Below are positions 37,506-48,147 of a DNA stretch of 64,000 nt, in pieces. Origin of the DNA: Allacma fusca (taxonomy: Eukaryota > Arthropoda > Collembola > Symphypleona > Sminthuridae). Where the stretch lies: contig OX359248.1 in the NCBI GenBank assembly GCA_947179485.1, positions 28,157,378 through 28,221,377 on the forward strand, read 5' to 3'. The position numbers and the translations under genes are program-made. The notes below the pieces were generated by a model. The model worked only from the letters and a program-made list of their open reading frames with translations, ran no database searches and was not told where the DNA came from. Positions within the stretch are counted from its first letter, which is position 1, and the number at the start of each line of letters is the position of its first letter.

Positions 37506-40500
37506 ATGGATAGTGCACTGGAGTCAATTCGATCCGAAATCCGGAGATTTGAGTCTGTCCACCCGTCCATCTACTCGATCTATGAATTACTTGAAACTAT
37601 TTCCGACTCACCCGTGGCGAATCTCATCCGTGAACATGTTGTTTCCATTGAGGGTAAATATTTAATTTCGTTTATATTTGTTTGGCTTTTTTTTTACATA
37701 GATGTGTCGTGTCGTTATGGTATGTTGACTTTATAGAGTGTGATTGTAATGTTTAAAGGGGCTTAATAGTTTGTGGGAAAGTGTTTGGTCATATGGGTTG
37801 GTAAAAGGGCATTGAGTTGTTGTGAAATTGTTTGAGGATATTCTAAAGAAATTATTGTTTTTTGTGTTTGTGTGTGTGCATAGTCGTTGATTTAGGTGAA
37901 GGGTTATGTGTTCAGTTTTATAAGTATAGTATAATGTGTAATGTTTTGGAGATGGATTATTGAATGACCATGACGTGATCTTTAATTTTGAAAGCTGTCA
38001 ATTTTTATTGTTCACATGGGAGTATAGCGGGGACTTTGGAGCTATTTTGAATGATAATTTGATTAGGCTGTAATTTATTGGGTGATTATGAGAATGCTTT
38101 TGGTTGAAGGAAGGTCAGCGTGAGAGCTGTTGGCTGATGTGTAAATGTTTTTATCTTTTTTTTTCAGACTCATTCGTCAATAGTCAAGAGTGGACGTTGA
38201 GTAGAGAAGTGAAGGAAATTAGAATTGGTGTGATTGGGGATGTTCATTCGGAGAAGTCCAGCCTTGTTCATCGGTACATTACTGGGACGTTCTTACACGT
38301 GAGAAATTTGGTTTTTGTTTTTAAAGACTTTTAGGGTTGGGATTTTTGTGGAAGTTTTGTTTATATGAATTAATTCAGGGTTTGTTTTATAGATGGGAAG
38401 TATTAAAAAATTGTGAGTTGTTTAATTTGGTTTTAGGATGATAGCCCGGATGGTGGAAGGTTCAAGAAAGAGTTGACAATAGGATCGAAATCTTATCTTC
38501 TGTTGATACGTGATGAAGCGGATGTAGACCAGATTGAAAATTTGTATTCCTGGATACACTGCTTAATTGTGGTTTCCAATTCTCATTTAGCTAACTCAGT
38601 TGTGGCGAATATTAGAACGAATGTCCCGGTTCTCCTAGTGGGGATTTGTACCCATGGAAGTGATTTTGTTGATTCCTTTACTCAAGTTCAGCACGACGCT
38701 TTCGCTCAGATACTGCACTGGGATCGAGATGAAATTGACCTTGTATTCTCAACTGCCACGCAGCTTGCACTAAATCAAATTAATTTAATGAATGTTCTCA
38801 ACCAAAACGTAAGTTAAGTGCTTTTATTTATAGATTCTTTTTTTAGAGTTTATGGTAATGGTGTGTGTATTGATTTTACAATCATTTCAGGAGAAGAAGG
38901 TACCAACCTGTAATAATACACCACTGAGCACACCCATAAGCAACCGTAAGCTTCGAAGACGAAGTAATCTATTCAACAATTCATGTAAATCTCTCGGGGT
39001 TGGGAGAACTATTCCTATAAAGCAAGGACTGCTGTATAAAAAGACGGATAAGAGCAAGAGGTGGAAGAAAAAATATGTTATTCTGCTGCAGGATGAAATG
39101 GTGTACTATAATAGCTTGAACGATTACATGGAAAATTGTAATGGCAAGGTATGAAATTAAACCCTTTTTATTTTTGGTGTACTCAAGCAAGTAATTGCCA
39201 TCTAAATGTTGAGCAAGTGTTGACCGTACTGTTTCATGGTGGTCTCAGTGTTTTAATGTGTTTTTAAGTTGTTGTTTCATTAAGTTAATCAAGCGTTAAC
39301 CGCAAACATGTGGGAGAAATTTTTCATTCTGACGCAAGTTGGCTGGTTGTTTTGTTACAATGTGGTTATATTTGACGCTTGCATATCTTAAATGTATATT
39401 TTGGTTCTTCCATGAGATTTCTCGTCATAAAAATAAACTGCTGTCAACGAGTGTACCAGCATATACTGTATAATTATGTAGGTCTGTTGAAAGCTAGTGT
39501 TAATAGCTTATGTCCTTGTTGTATTTCCAGAGCATCAAGCTTATGAATACTTGTATAAAGCCATCAACAGGAATGATGAAAGGTGTAGACACCAAAAATT
39601 CAGCAATGCCAGGTTTCACTTTGACTACTTTGGAGAAGAAAGTTTATGAATTCGAGGTAGATTCCAATGAAGAGTTAGAGTCGTGGGTGAAACTTGTTCA
39701 AGAAGTCATTATGTCTCTGATTCAACGTACGTATTCATGCTTTTATCTTTGTTTGTGATCATTCTTTATATACGTGTGATGTAAGCTAATTAAATGGTAA
39801 AACAACTGATGGAAAATAATTGTTTTGATTTACAGATAGTGGAAGCGGAACTAGTAACATTGATAAAATACTACTCGAGAGAATCAAAAGACTGCCTGGG
39901 AATGATTTTTGTGCAGATTGCGGAAATAACAGTAAGTCAGAAGTGTCGCATTGCTGATGTTTACCGGAAAATTGAATGATTGCACTGTAGATATCACAGT
40001 CTACAAAGTTTTGTCTGCTCTGCAGTGAATATTTTTCTAGCCAAGGAATTTATTATGTGTACAGATCCAATGTGGACTTGCATCAACCATGGAACTCTGG
40101 TTTGCATTCGCTGTTCTGGGATCCATCGACAATTAGGAACACACATTTCCCGTATTCGGTCCCTACAACTCGATGAATTCAGTAACGACCAGTTAGAAAT
40201 GCTTCTTTTGGTCGGCAATCAAACTTTCAATAAAGTCTATGGAGGAACCTGCCCAGAAAACGAGTCTATTCAAGATTATATTAGAGAAAAATATGTTCTA
40301 AGGAAGTTCGTGCGCAGTACAAATGTAAAGGAATTGAAAGAGTCTCTGAGCTTACGTAATGTCGAAGGTGTCATCCGATATATAGCCAACCAGTTACCTT
40401 TCTCTAAAGATATTGATGCGTCAAAATTTTCTATCATTCAGCATTTTGTGAGTGACGTTTTTTTTCATGTATGTGATGATTCGGTGAAAATTTCGGTGTT

Positions 40501-40621
40501 TAATAATGTCAATGCGGATGTTTATTCCAGGCGCTCCAGAGTTCTGTCACAAATCACCGCGGCACGGCAGGCCAACCTACGTCAAAGTCAAACTATCACA
40601 CCTGAAGTTTTTAATGCGTGA
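37506..40621 (+). CDS. AGAP/centaurin-gamma family ArfGAP
   Basis: Seven exons join in phase: 37506-37653, 38168-38298, 38437-38808, 38891-39148, 39531-39726, 39836-39931 and 40065-40621, giving 585 aa. The N terminus ([20 protein letters not shown]) is the conserved AGAP leader. A Ras-like GTPase domain follows (residues about 60-215; [21 protein letters not shown]). A PH domain starts [16 protein letters not shown]. The ArfGAP zinc finger reads CADCGNNNP...[14 protein letters not shown], with all four Cys and the arginine finger present. AGAPs inactivate Arf GTPases on endosomes. The P-loop reads GDVHSEKSS, with Glu replacing the Gly before Lys. The ankyrin region is reduced to one weak unit before the stop. 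The DIRS element begins within about 10 bp of the stop codon. Confidence 0.9.
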
Positions 40622-40628
40622 AGTATCT

Positions 40629-40842
40629 ATAATAATTTAAAGTTAAACGAGACTTACCTGTAAGGTGAAGTTTGACTATAATTATATGAGTAACCGAGGC
40701 CTGAAAGTAGAACTGAAGTTTACGATATGTAGATTACTCTTGCACGGCGAGAGTATAGCACATGAACTTTAAAGATAAGAAACGTTTTGTGTCCCCTTCA
40801 CTTCCTCCTCTTCCCACTCCCATGAACCCTGCACACCTCAGT
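40629..40842 (+). repeat. DIRS left (3') terminal repeat
   Basis: The portion 40706-40842 is the inverted copy of the right terminal repeat. The outer portion, about 40631-40715, is unique to this end and is complementary to 40895-40979 in the internal complementary region. Confidence 0.92.
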
Positions 40843-40894
40843 AATTTAAAGATGATTTTTTAATTAGGACAATGTTGGGGGTGGGTAGGAGGGA

Positions 40895-41026
40895 CAGTTC
40901 TACTTTCAGGCCTCGGTTACTCATATAATTATAGTCAAACTTCACCTTACAGGTAAGTCTCGTTTAACTTTAAATTATACTTCGTAACCTCCGGCCTTCA
41001 GTAGAACTGAAGTTTACGATATGTAG
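40895..41026 (+). repeat. DIRS internal complementary region
   Basis: The first 85 bp (40895-40979) are the reverse complement of the left element end. The rest (about 40974-41026) is the reverse complement of the right end at 45573-45631. The junction is around 40973-40979. In the DIRS model this segment aligns the two cDNA ends so they can be joined into a circle. Confidence 0.92.
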
Positions 41027-41103
41027 CTGTTTAAAGAGTAATTAAAAAATGGGAAGCAAACAGTTGGATAATTGCAGATTCTATAGGTTTATTGCAGTAA
41101 CAA

Positions 41104-42070
41104 TTACGTCAGTACAGAATCATGAAAATTATCATCCCGTGGGACCCGTAAATTATAAAACCTCGCAAATGTGTGTGATCCCGCTCTCCATCCTGCTGCT
41201 CTAAATATAACATCTGAAGTCACTCCTGCAGCCGCAGCCTTGGATGTGGCTGCATGGCGGAATGAATGAGCCTTAAAAATCGAGGTGTCAATACCGGCAC
41301 ACTCCAAACAACGTCTCAACCATCTACTGAGGGTCTGATTAGAAACAGGCCGGTGAGGCCGTTCGTAACTTAAAAATAAATTGTTAAACCTACGGTACGG
41401 TAACGTACGGTACAAATAATGACAAATAATATTCTGAAGACATAACTTATTATTATGGTAGGGTGGAAACGTAAACAAGGGTTGACATTGACCAGGTCTT
41501 GAAGTCTTCAAGAGATCTGGAACAGCAATAACAATACGATTTCCTTCATGTTTAATATTATTAGTTGTAATACAATTTAATGTCTGCACTCGTTGTGCTG
41601 TAACCAAAGCTAGCAGAGCCACCAACTTTATTGTGAGTCTGTCAATTGGGAGCTGGTCATTGCACTGCCAACCTTCAAACATTCGTAATATAATATTAAC
41701 ATCCCAAGTATGATCATAACGAGGACGAGGTGGTCTTAACCTGTAAATCCCCTTGATATAACGGATTACAACCGGATGTGTCCCTATTGAAAACCCCTCG
41801 ATAGGGGGAAGTAGCCATGACAATGCCGACCTGGCCGTATTTAGTGTACTGTAGCCTACATCCGTGTTATATAGATCATTCAGGAATTCTAATACCTGTG
41901 CTAGACTTGGACTAACACTATTCAATCCATTAAGGCGACAAAAATTGTACCACCTCTTAATATATGACTGATACTGTGACTGGGTGCTAGTGGACGCTGA
42001 CGCGAGAAGAATTGATATAGATTGCTCGCTGAGGTCGTGAGCTAAATAGGCCCGCCTGATAAAATTGCCA
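41104..42070 (-). CDS. DIRS tyrosine recombinase
   Basis: The frame is open from upstream of 42042, overlapping the RT stop codon in another frame, down to the stop at 41104. The first clear family-like segment is QSYIKRWYNFCRLNGL. A SAM-like core-binding part is followed by the catalytic domain with all expected residues: Arg in TAQRVQTLN, His and Arg in HSFRHAATS, Trp in GWRAGSH and the nucleophile Tyr in FARFYN. It would insert the circular double-stranded DNA copy by recombination, replacing the integrase of LTR elements. No ATG was seen near the start, so it may be made by frameshift or reinitiation after RT; the upper bound given is approximate. Confidence 0.9.
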
Positions 42071-43919
42071 CTGCCAGTCTCAACGTCTGAGCCAGAGGGT
42101 GAGCCCTAAAACATATATAAGAATTCAATAAATTCCTGTCTGGACCCAAGGTCAATATACTAGACCGTGCTAACCGCTGAAATAGGGGCCACCAGGGCTG
42201 TGCCGGCCATAGCGGCACTATAAATAATGCGGTGGCGTGATCTGCCTGGAGCTTATTTAATGCCCGCAACACTAAGTTAAATGGGGGGAATATATACGCC
42301 TTCCAATACTTCCAACTCATCGAAAAAGCATCTACGAACGATGAGCCTGGATCCGGATGCCATGAGGCATATAAATGACACTGGGCAGTCCACTGCGAAG
42401 CGAACAAGTCAATATCAGGAAAGAACCGTAATTCCGCGCAAATCTGGTTGAAAACCTCAATGTTTAACTGCCAGTCAGATTGATCGAGCTTGGAACGAGA
42501 TTGAACGTCTGCAATTATGTTCTCTCTAGTACCTATGTATGTAGCGCGAAGGAAGGATCCTACGGTCTGTGCCCACTGAAAAATTCTCTTGGCAATTGCA
42601 TGAAGCCGAGGAGCTCGGCACCCGCCATAATTATTAATATAGGATAAAGCGACCACACTGTCCATCCTGACTAGAATTGTGCTGTGGTACAGCTTGCTGG
42701 AAAACGACAATAATGCGTTCTCTACTGCTAAGAGCTCTAATTCATTTATGTGCATCTGTTGCTCTATCACAGACCAAAACCCCCGGGTCGTGTCAGTGTT
42801 GTTAATATTAGCTCCCCAACCGGTTAAGGAAGCGTCTGTCTCAATAATAGAGTCAAATGTGTCCGAACGAATATTGTTTCTGGCGTTATGGATAGAATCT
42901 CGCCACCAGCAGACGTCCTCCCTTGCCAGTGGGGAGATCGTGACGTGGGAACCAAAGTCCCCACTAGACTTAATTAAAGCTAAGCCCTTCTCCGCTTCTA
43001 GCTGGCGTGTGTACAATAAGCCAAAGGGTACGGCCGGAGTAGCCGACACTAAAATCCCAATAAAAACAGCCAGGTCACGGATGGTCATAACTGGACTAGC
43101 TAACGCCTTCTCACATAACAGTTGTATCCGGTTACGCTTATCAGACGGCAGTTGTATCACCATGTCCAGTGTATTGAATACAAAACCAAGATATAGCAAT
43201 TGTTGTGTTGGTACTAACACAGACCGGGAGAAGTTTATACGAAAGCCCACTCGCGTAAAAATTTCTAAAACTGCTCTTATGCTCTGATCACAGCGTTCTG
43301 GATCTTGCGCAACAACTCCAAAATCGTCTAAGAAGGCTATTAACTCGTGCCCCTGTGCCCGTAAAACCGCCAGGATGGGTTTTACAATCTTTGTGAAAAC
43401 TCTTGGGGCCGAACTTAAACCGAATGGTAATGCGGTGTATTCGTACATTTGATCGTCAAAAATGAAACGAAGGTACTTTCTTGAGTTCTGGTGGATGGGA
43501 ACCAGTAAATATGCGTCTTGCAAGTCCACCTTCCCCATGTACATATTCCGTTTAAGGAGGTTACAAAATGACCTATAGTCCTCCATTTTAAATTTACTAT
43601 AGCCTAAAAACTGATTTAACTCTTTCAAATTGAGTATCAAACGGTAGGTACCATCGGATTTGGGCACGGAAAAAATGCGCGAAATGAACTGACCCGGTAC
43701 CTCCCGAGCTTTAACCACTGCTCCGATTGTGAGTAACCTCGCAACGCAATTAGCGATAATCCGTCGTTCGGCAGTTTGAAAATGTACAACTGGGTAGACC
43801 CTCTGGTAAGGGGTTACATTAAACTCAAGTTTATATCCTTTAATAACCTCTAAAACGAACTGATTGGAAGTATGCTTCAACCACTCTGAATAAAATAGTT
43901 GAAGCTGTCCGGCATACAT
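42042..43919 (-). CDS. DIRS reverse transcriptase/RNase H
   Basis: An intact frame of 625 codons from the ATG at 43919. The RT core shows LNLKELNQFL, VDLQDAYLLVPIH, ALPFGLSSAPRVF and the catalytic FLDDF, followed by LYLGFVFN. The RNase H part starts IETDASLTGWGA with the first catalytic Asp, then ELELLAVENAL and RMDSVVALSYIN. The C-terminal region contains DIDLFASQW and a PDPGSSFVDAFSMSW-type block found in DIRS polyproteins, whose role I cannot state. The frame is open upstream of the ATG into the end of gag (offset frame), so a frameshift product is possible. Gag ends 11 bp before this ATG. Confidence 0.95.
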   Translation of the reverse strand: MYAGQLQLFYSEWLKHTSNQFVLEVIKGYKLEFNVTPYQRVYPVVHFQTAERRIIANCVARLLTIGAVVKAREVPGQFISRIFSVPKSDGTYRLILNLKELNQFLGYSKFKMEDYRSFCNLLKRNMYMGKVDLQDAYLLVPIHQNSRKYLRFIFDDQMYEYTALPFGLSSAPRVFTKIVKPILAVLRAQGHELIAFLDDFGVVAQDPERCDQSIRAVLEIFTRVGFRINFSRSVLVPTQQLLYLGFVFNTLDMVIQLPSDKRNRIQLLCEKALASPVMTIRDLAVFIGILVSATPAVPFGLLYTRQLEAEKGLALIKSSGDFGSHVTISPLAREDVCWWRDSIHNARNNIRSDTFDSIIETDASLTGWGANINNTDTTRGFWSVIEQQMHINELELLAVENALLSFSSKLYHSTILVRMDSVVALSYINNYGGCRAPRLHAIAKRIFQWAQTVGSFLRATYIGTRENIIADVQSRSKLDQSDWQLNIEVFNQICAELRFFPDIDLFASQWTAQCHLYASWHPDPGSSFVDAFSMSWKYWKAYIFPPFNLVLRALNKLQADHATALFIVPLWPAQPWWPLFQRLARSSILTLGPDRNLLNSYICFRAHPLAQTLRLAVAILSGGPI

Positions 43920-43930
43920 ACTTACTTCAG

Positions 43931-45084
43931 CTAACGGCCCCTTTGGGAGCGCTGGGTATACCCCCGGGTTTGGTTGAATCCTTGAAATCGACCGGACCCG
44001 CCTCTGTACTGATGGTGAGACGAGTCCCCCCGCCCGTTTAAAGAAGGCCGGTATGGCTGGTTAAACCGAGTGAATCTTTGATATGGTTGAAACCTCATTG
44101 AGGAACGGCTGGAACTTGCTCCACGCATAAGTCTCGCGGTGGTGTTGGCAGCCCGAAGGTCCGCGTCCAACGTGTCGCCAAATAACAATTCCGATATCGT
44201 GTCAGTATCACCACAGATGGAAGCTAGTGCGGGGTTCGTGCGCTTAATAATCGCGCGTCTTCGTTGACTGAGCTCCTTCAGGCCGAAGCCCACCAAACTG
44301 GCAGTATCCATTAGAGGGGATAACACTTCTTTAACACATTCCCTCGAGAGCCTCTTCTCTGTTGCCCATCCTAACACCAACTCAGCAATTCGAGCATTTG
44401 CCACGAGAGCCTGACTGAGTAAACCTTGGATATTCTGTAATTTTCCATCCGACGTGCGGTCACGGGGATTTAACTGACGCCACACTGGCGGGTTCACTCG
44501 AGGTACCACTAAATTTTTTAAATTTTCAGGGACCTTATAACTGTCCCTGTACCTCTGAGCCACCTCCTTCTGTAAAGCTCTAGTGGCAATGTGCTTAAAT
44601 GATACGGCAATCTTGTCTGAAACCCTAGGGCCATACTCGGGACTTTGATTTGTAGCTTCTAATACCTCATCTATTACGGATATTGTTTCGTCCGCCTCTA
44701 TAACCACTTCGGGTGTCTCGTCTGTAATACCTTCTAGTAAATGATTCAAAATCTCAATCTCATCTGGAGCTTCAGTATGCTCATCGTCCTCTACCTCGGG
44801 AATATCTGAATGAGCCTGGTGCAGCCTCGCTTCAACAGCCCCTGCCATTTCCTCCACACGGAGCATTATTGCCTCCATGGCACTCTCTAAGGAAGTACAT
44901 ACTGTGCATAAGGATTACATCCTGTTTAGGCTATACGTGTGACTAGGTACTTACGTTGCGAGGCCGTGGTGGCACTCATGGTAGATAACTTCGTTATCAA
45001 ACTATTCAAATCAGTTTCCTGGGACGGCATGGGACCCCCCGTGGCTGAGCCCTCGCTACGTTTGCGTGACCTTCGAGTCGCCAT
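43931..45084 (-). CDS. DIRS gag-like protein, spliced
   Basis: A 948-bp frame starts at ATG 44878, but a better model adds an upstream exon: ATG at 45084, exon 45084-44955, donor GTAAGT, acceptor CTTCCTTAG, exon 44886-43931. The two join in phase to give 361 aa, starting MATRRSRKRSEG. The N-terminal part is basic, the middle acidic (EVEDDEHTEAPDEIE), and the C terminus is Arg/Gly/Tyr/Gln-rich (YRGGSGRFQGFNQTRGY), typical of RNA-binding gag tails without a zinc knuckle. The likely role is packaging of the element RNA. Confidence 0.75.
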
Positions 45085-45467
45085 TTTATCTGGAGCGAGC
45101 ACGAGGCCCGATCTAAGAAATATTAAAGGGTTACCCCGAAATCCAAATGAAAAAAGGAACCACGTTCCCTGTATTGATATCAGTGTAAAATAGACTACGT
45201 CTAATTCCATACAATGTATAACTGTAGTTGTGTCAACTCAATAGAGACCGCGTCTCGTGGTAATTTTGGTGTCGGATAAATTGGAATTCCGCTAGAAAAG
45301 GAAGTAAAAGAAAAAAGACTTACGTGCCCTGAGGAGGGGATAAATCCGGTGGTCCTGAATGACCGTCCATGGTAACGCAATCACTAAGACCCACTGGACT
45401 TGGACGAACACTTGTGTAATAAGGGGAGCGCGACGTTCAGTGCTTACTGCTCGACATGAAAAAGTAA

Positions 45468-45632
45468 ACTGAGGTGTGCAGGGTTCATGGGAGTGGGAAG
45501 AGGAGGAAGTGAAGGGGACACAAAACGTTTCTTATCTTTAAAGTTCATGTGCTATACTCTCGCCGTGCAAGAGTAATCTACATATCGTAAACTTCAGTTC
45601 TACTGAAGGCCGGAGGTTACGAAGTATAATTA
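45468..45632 (+). repeat. DIRS right (5') terminal repeat
   Basis: Bases 45468-45604 form the inverted copy of 40706-40842. The outer 28 bp (45605-45632) are complementary to 40973-41000 in the internal complementary region. Confidence 0.92.
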
Positions 45633-46860
45633 TTTATTATTACCTCATTACTCAAATGAAATCATATATGTATTATGTGTTTTAATTTATTCAAATTAGT
45701 ACCAGTGTTATCACTAGCATCAGCTAACATATCTACTACATATTCAACCAAACTCTTGTGAATGTTTAGATGTTTTATTTATAATAATTATATCATTACT
45801 TCTTCGTCAATATTGCTGTTTGCAACTCATGTGTATGTAGAGTAGTGTATTCAGAAACATGCGTTTCTCGTTGATCTTGCCTTGTCAGAAAATCCTACCT
45901 GAAAAACGTATCATCACCAGTAAATAAAGAATCAGTGGAAGTTTTATTACTGGTGTTTTACTTTCATGCACAAGTGTCACCAGATGGATGCCGAATCTGC
46001 GATTTAACAAAAATATAAGATAATAAAATTTGTTGTTAGTATAGGTACATCTGCACTAAACACTACACGGGTACTAATTACTACAGATAATTGTAAGTTC
46101 CATTTCATTATGCCCACCCGAATCCATGTATTGAAATAAACCTGGTAATCGCATCTGCAGTGATCTTGAAAATTCTATCAGCGGAAATTCCAATCCGTAT
46201 TGTCTCCTACAGTACTGTAATAGCAACTTCGACTGAGACTACACCTACGGATTCTGGCTGCCAAACAGTAACAAGTAATTCAACTAATACCTGTATCGCA
46301 AGTGTGGAATAATACTTCCAGGGACATGAAATTCCCATATTTGACCTTACAGATAGATAACAAATCGGAATTCCAAGTAAAAGTCATTTGTTTTAGTGTA
46401 CATAGAAGTCGTTCGATAACTGTACTGTTTAACCCTGAAATGGCTTCACATTAAGCGCAAAATTACTTTGGTTTGATGCAGTTTATTTAGCGTTGTAGTA
46501 GGCAAATTAGGCATGGAATGGAAATGATTCTACAATAATTGCAACTACGAACAACATTAATTAAATGTAAGTTGCTTGCAGCAGTTGCAACTTATCTAGT
46601 TTTGTATGTAATATTCAACAATCCTGCTGATTGCTAAATCACAATTATAAACAGTCAAATTTTCCGAATACAGAGTGAGTGGAATTATGAAGTTAACAAT
46701 TACAGAAGTAAGGATAATACTGTAATAATTACTACTATTTTCATTACTTATTTGTAAAACATAATTAAGTACGTTAACTTTTACAACCTTGTTTGTTTAC
46801 CAATTTCCGTTGGTGAGTTGTACACCTAAAATCAAAATAATTTTTGTTCTCATATTTTAG
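45633..46860. other. Region between DIRS element and first tandem membrane gene
   Basis: No coding exon was recognised. An AATAAA-type signal occurs at about 45922 (AGTAAATAAAGAATC) and could serve the AGAP gene if transcription reads through the element. The promoter and first exon of the following gene must lie here or further upstream. Confidence 0.5.
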
Positions 46861-48147
46861 ACCCCAAAATATCTCCCAGGCTTGCAAGCAGTGAATGACC
46901 ACGTAGTGGTTGAGACACATAACCGTGGCCCAGACAATAAGTTTTATCGTGATTTCAAATTTTGCATCTATTTAGGGATATTTGTTTTGACCGCCACCCT
47001 TTTTGGCCTGGCAGCCTATTCTTGGCTGCAAATGACGGAAACTGGTAACATGCTTTTTGATCAACGTTTTGGATACCACCAAAGTCTCAGAAGTTTACCA
47101 CGCTCACGCGTGTGCCTTATAATTAACTAATTTTACCTGCACACTCTCACACAATCTGAATATGATAACAAAATAACGGTGGAATTCCTGATACCATTTA
47201 ATTGCAGTCCCAGCTACAATCACTTCTGAAGCTCCACAGCGGACTTCTGGGACATTTTTCACAGTGCCCCAAAGCACTACTACAGCATTATCCAAGCCTC
47301 CAGTGTCAGCTACCACGACGATTGTAACCCAACGAACAACTAGTGGTTTCCGTACAACAACCAGTGACGAGAAAACATCGTCCATGCTCACTTTGCCCCA
47401 TTCGTCAACTACAACACAACCAAGAAGTAGCTCTTCAGATGTAACTCCCCCTGACGAAGAAGCAACCACGCAATCAACTGGTGCCTGGATGACCACAGAA
47501 ATTTCGTCTACGTTTACAATCATTACAGCATCAACTAGCTCAGTGTCTTCCACAAATACTGCAATAAGTACTGAAACTGAAACCACCAATGAATTAGTAC
47601 GAACTACACCACATGTACAGATAACAACTACTGTTGCTCAAACGTCAGTTCAACTAACAACAACAGAAGAGCAAACAACAGCAGAATCCCAACCGGTACC
47701 AAAACCTATGGATATACTATTGGCTTTAGTAAATACTACATCCTTGTATGTAGTACGGTCAGGGTGGGAGGGCTGCAAAACAAATATTCTACCTGGAAAT
47801 TGGTATAATTTAACTTCTGTTCTGCTGTATAAAAAGAATTCCACTACTGCGTTCTCCGCAAGCGGTTAGATCAATTATTTACTTCTATGAAAAATGTTAT
47901 CTTAAATCCGTATTCTACTCGAAAATGATAATAATTCTTGGTAACTAAAGAAGGTACGTTATTTCTTGCAGTGCTCTCCTCTTCTAAAAACCTAGAAACT
48001 AGTCATCAAGGACCAGCTTTCCTCATCTTGAATCATACATTTCCCGATGAATTGAGCATGTACCAGGATCCAATAACAGGGTGGTGGCCAAAACTTTGGG
48101 AAGATTCACACTGGACAAATTCTACGACTGTTTTTACATGCAAATGA
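46861..48147 (+). CDS. Mucin-stalked type II membrane protein with degraded dsRBD-like C terminus
   Basis: Exons 46861-47044, 47208-47864 and 47972-48147 join in phase to give 338 codons; the start lies in an unfound upstream exon (acceptor TTTTAG at 46860, phase 0). One transmembrane segment is at about residues 34-55 (FCIYLGIFVLTATLFGLAAY), preceded by Lys/Arg and followed by none, so the N terminus should be cytosolic. Residues about 62-225 are Thr/Ser-rich (STTTALSKP, TTTIVTQRTT), typical of an O-glycosylated extracellular stalk. The C-terminal 85 residues start PMDILLALVNTTS and include SSSKNLETSHQGPAFLILN; they align with the dsRBD of the next gene but have lost its Lys cluster. Sequons NLT, NST and NHT are present. 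No known full-length family was recognised. Confidence 0.7.

Larger units (their letters stand above)
40629..45632 (-). mobile_element. Complete DIRS-type tyrosine-recombinase retrotransposon
   Basis: A 5 kb element transcribed from the - strand, with gag, RT/RNase H and tyrosine recombinase in that order. The ends are inverted repeats: 137 bp at 40706-40842 match the complement of 45468-45604 with no difference seen by eye. An internal complementary region at 40895-41026 is the complement of the outer ends of both terminal repeats joined together, the arrangement DIRS elements use to circularise and integrate. The ends share a short ATTAT-like word and no target-site duplication is evident, as expected for recombinase insertion. 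All three genes are open. These points argue for a recent, possibly active copy. PAT and Ngaro families have split direct repeats instead. Confidence 0.95.

Noticed and set aside
40448-40530. Possible 83-bp intron (GTGAGT to TTCCAG) in the last AGAP exon
   Set aside because: Reading through keeps the frame and gives a weak ankyrin-like sequence to the stop at 40621, while splicing leads to an early stop. It remains possible as an alternative form.
42679-43287. + strand open frame of 202 codons inside the DIRS element
   Set aside because: It is antisense to the RT/RNase H gene, which has all catalytic motifs; composition follows the opposite strand.
40629-45632. Element as a PAT or Ngaro type, or as a host recombinase gene
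   Set aside because: PAT and Ngaro have split direct repeats; here the ends are inverted and an internal complementary region is present, which is specific to DIRS.
47104-47589. - strand open frame of 161 codons rich in Val
   Set aside because: It is the complement of the Thr/Ser codons of the mucin-like stalk; repetitive ACA/ACT codons give GTN codons on the other strand.
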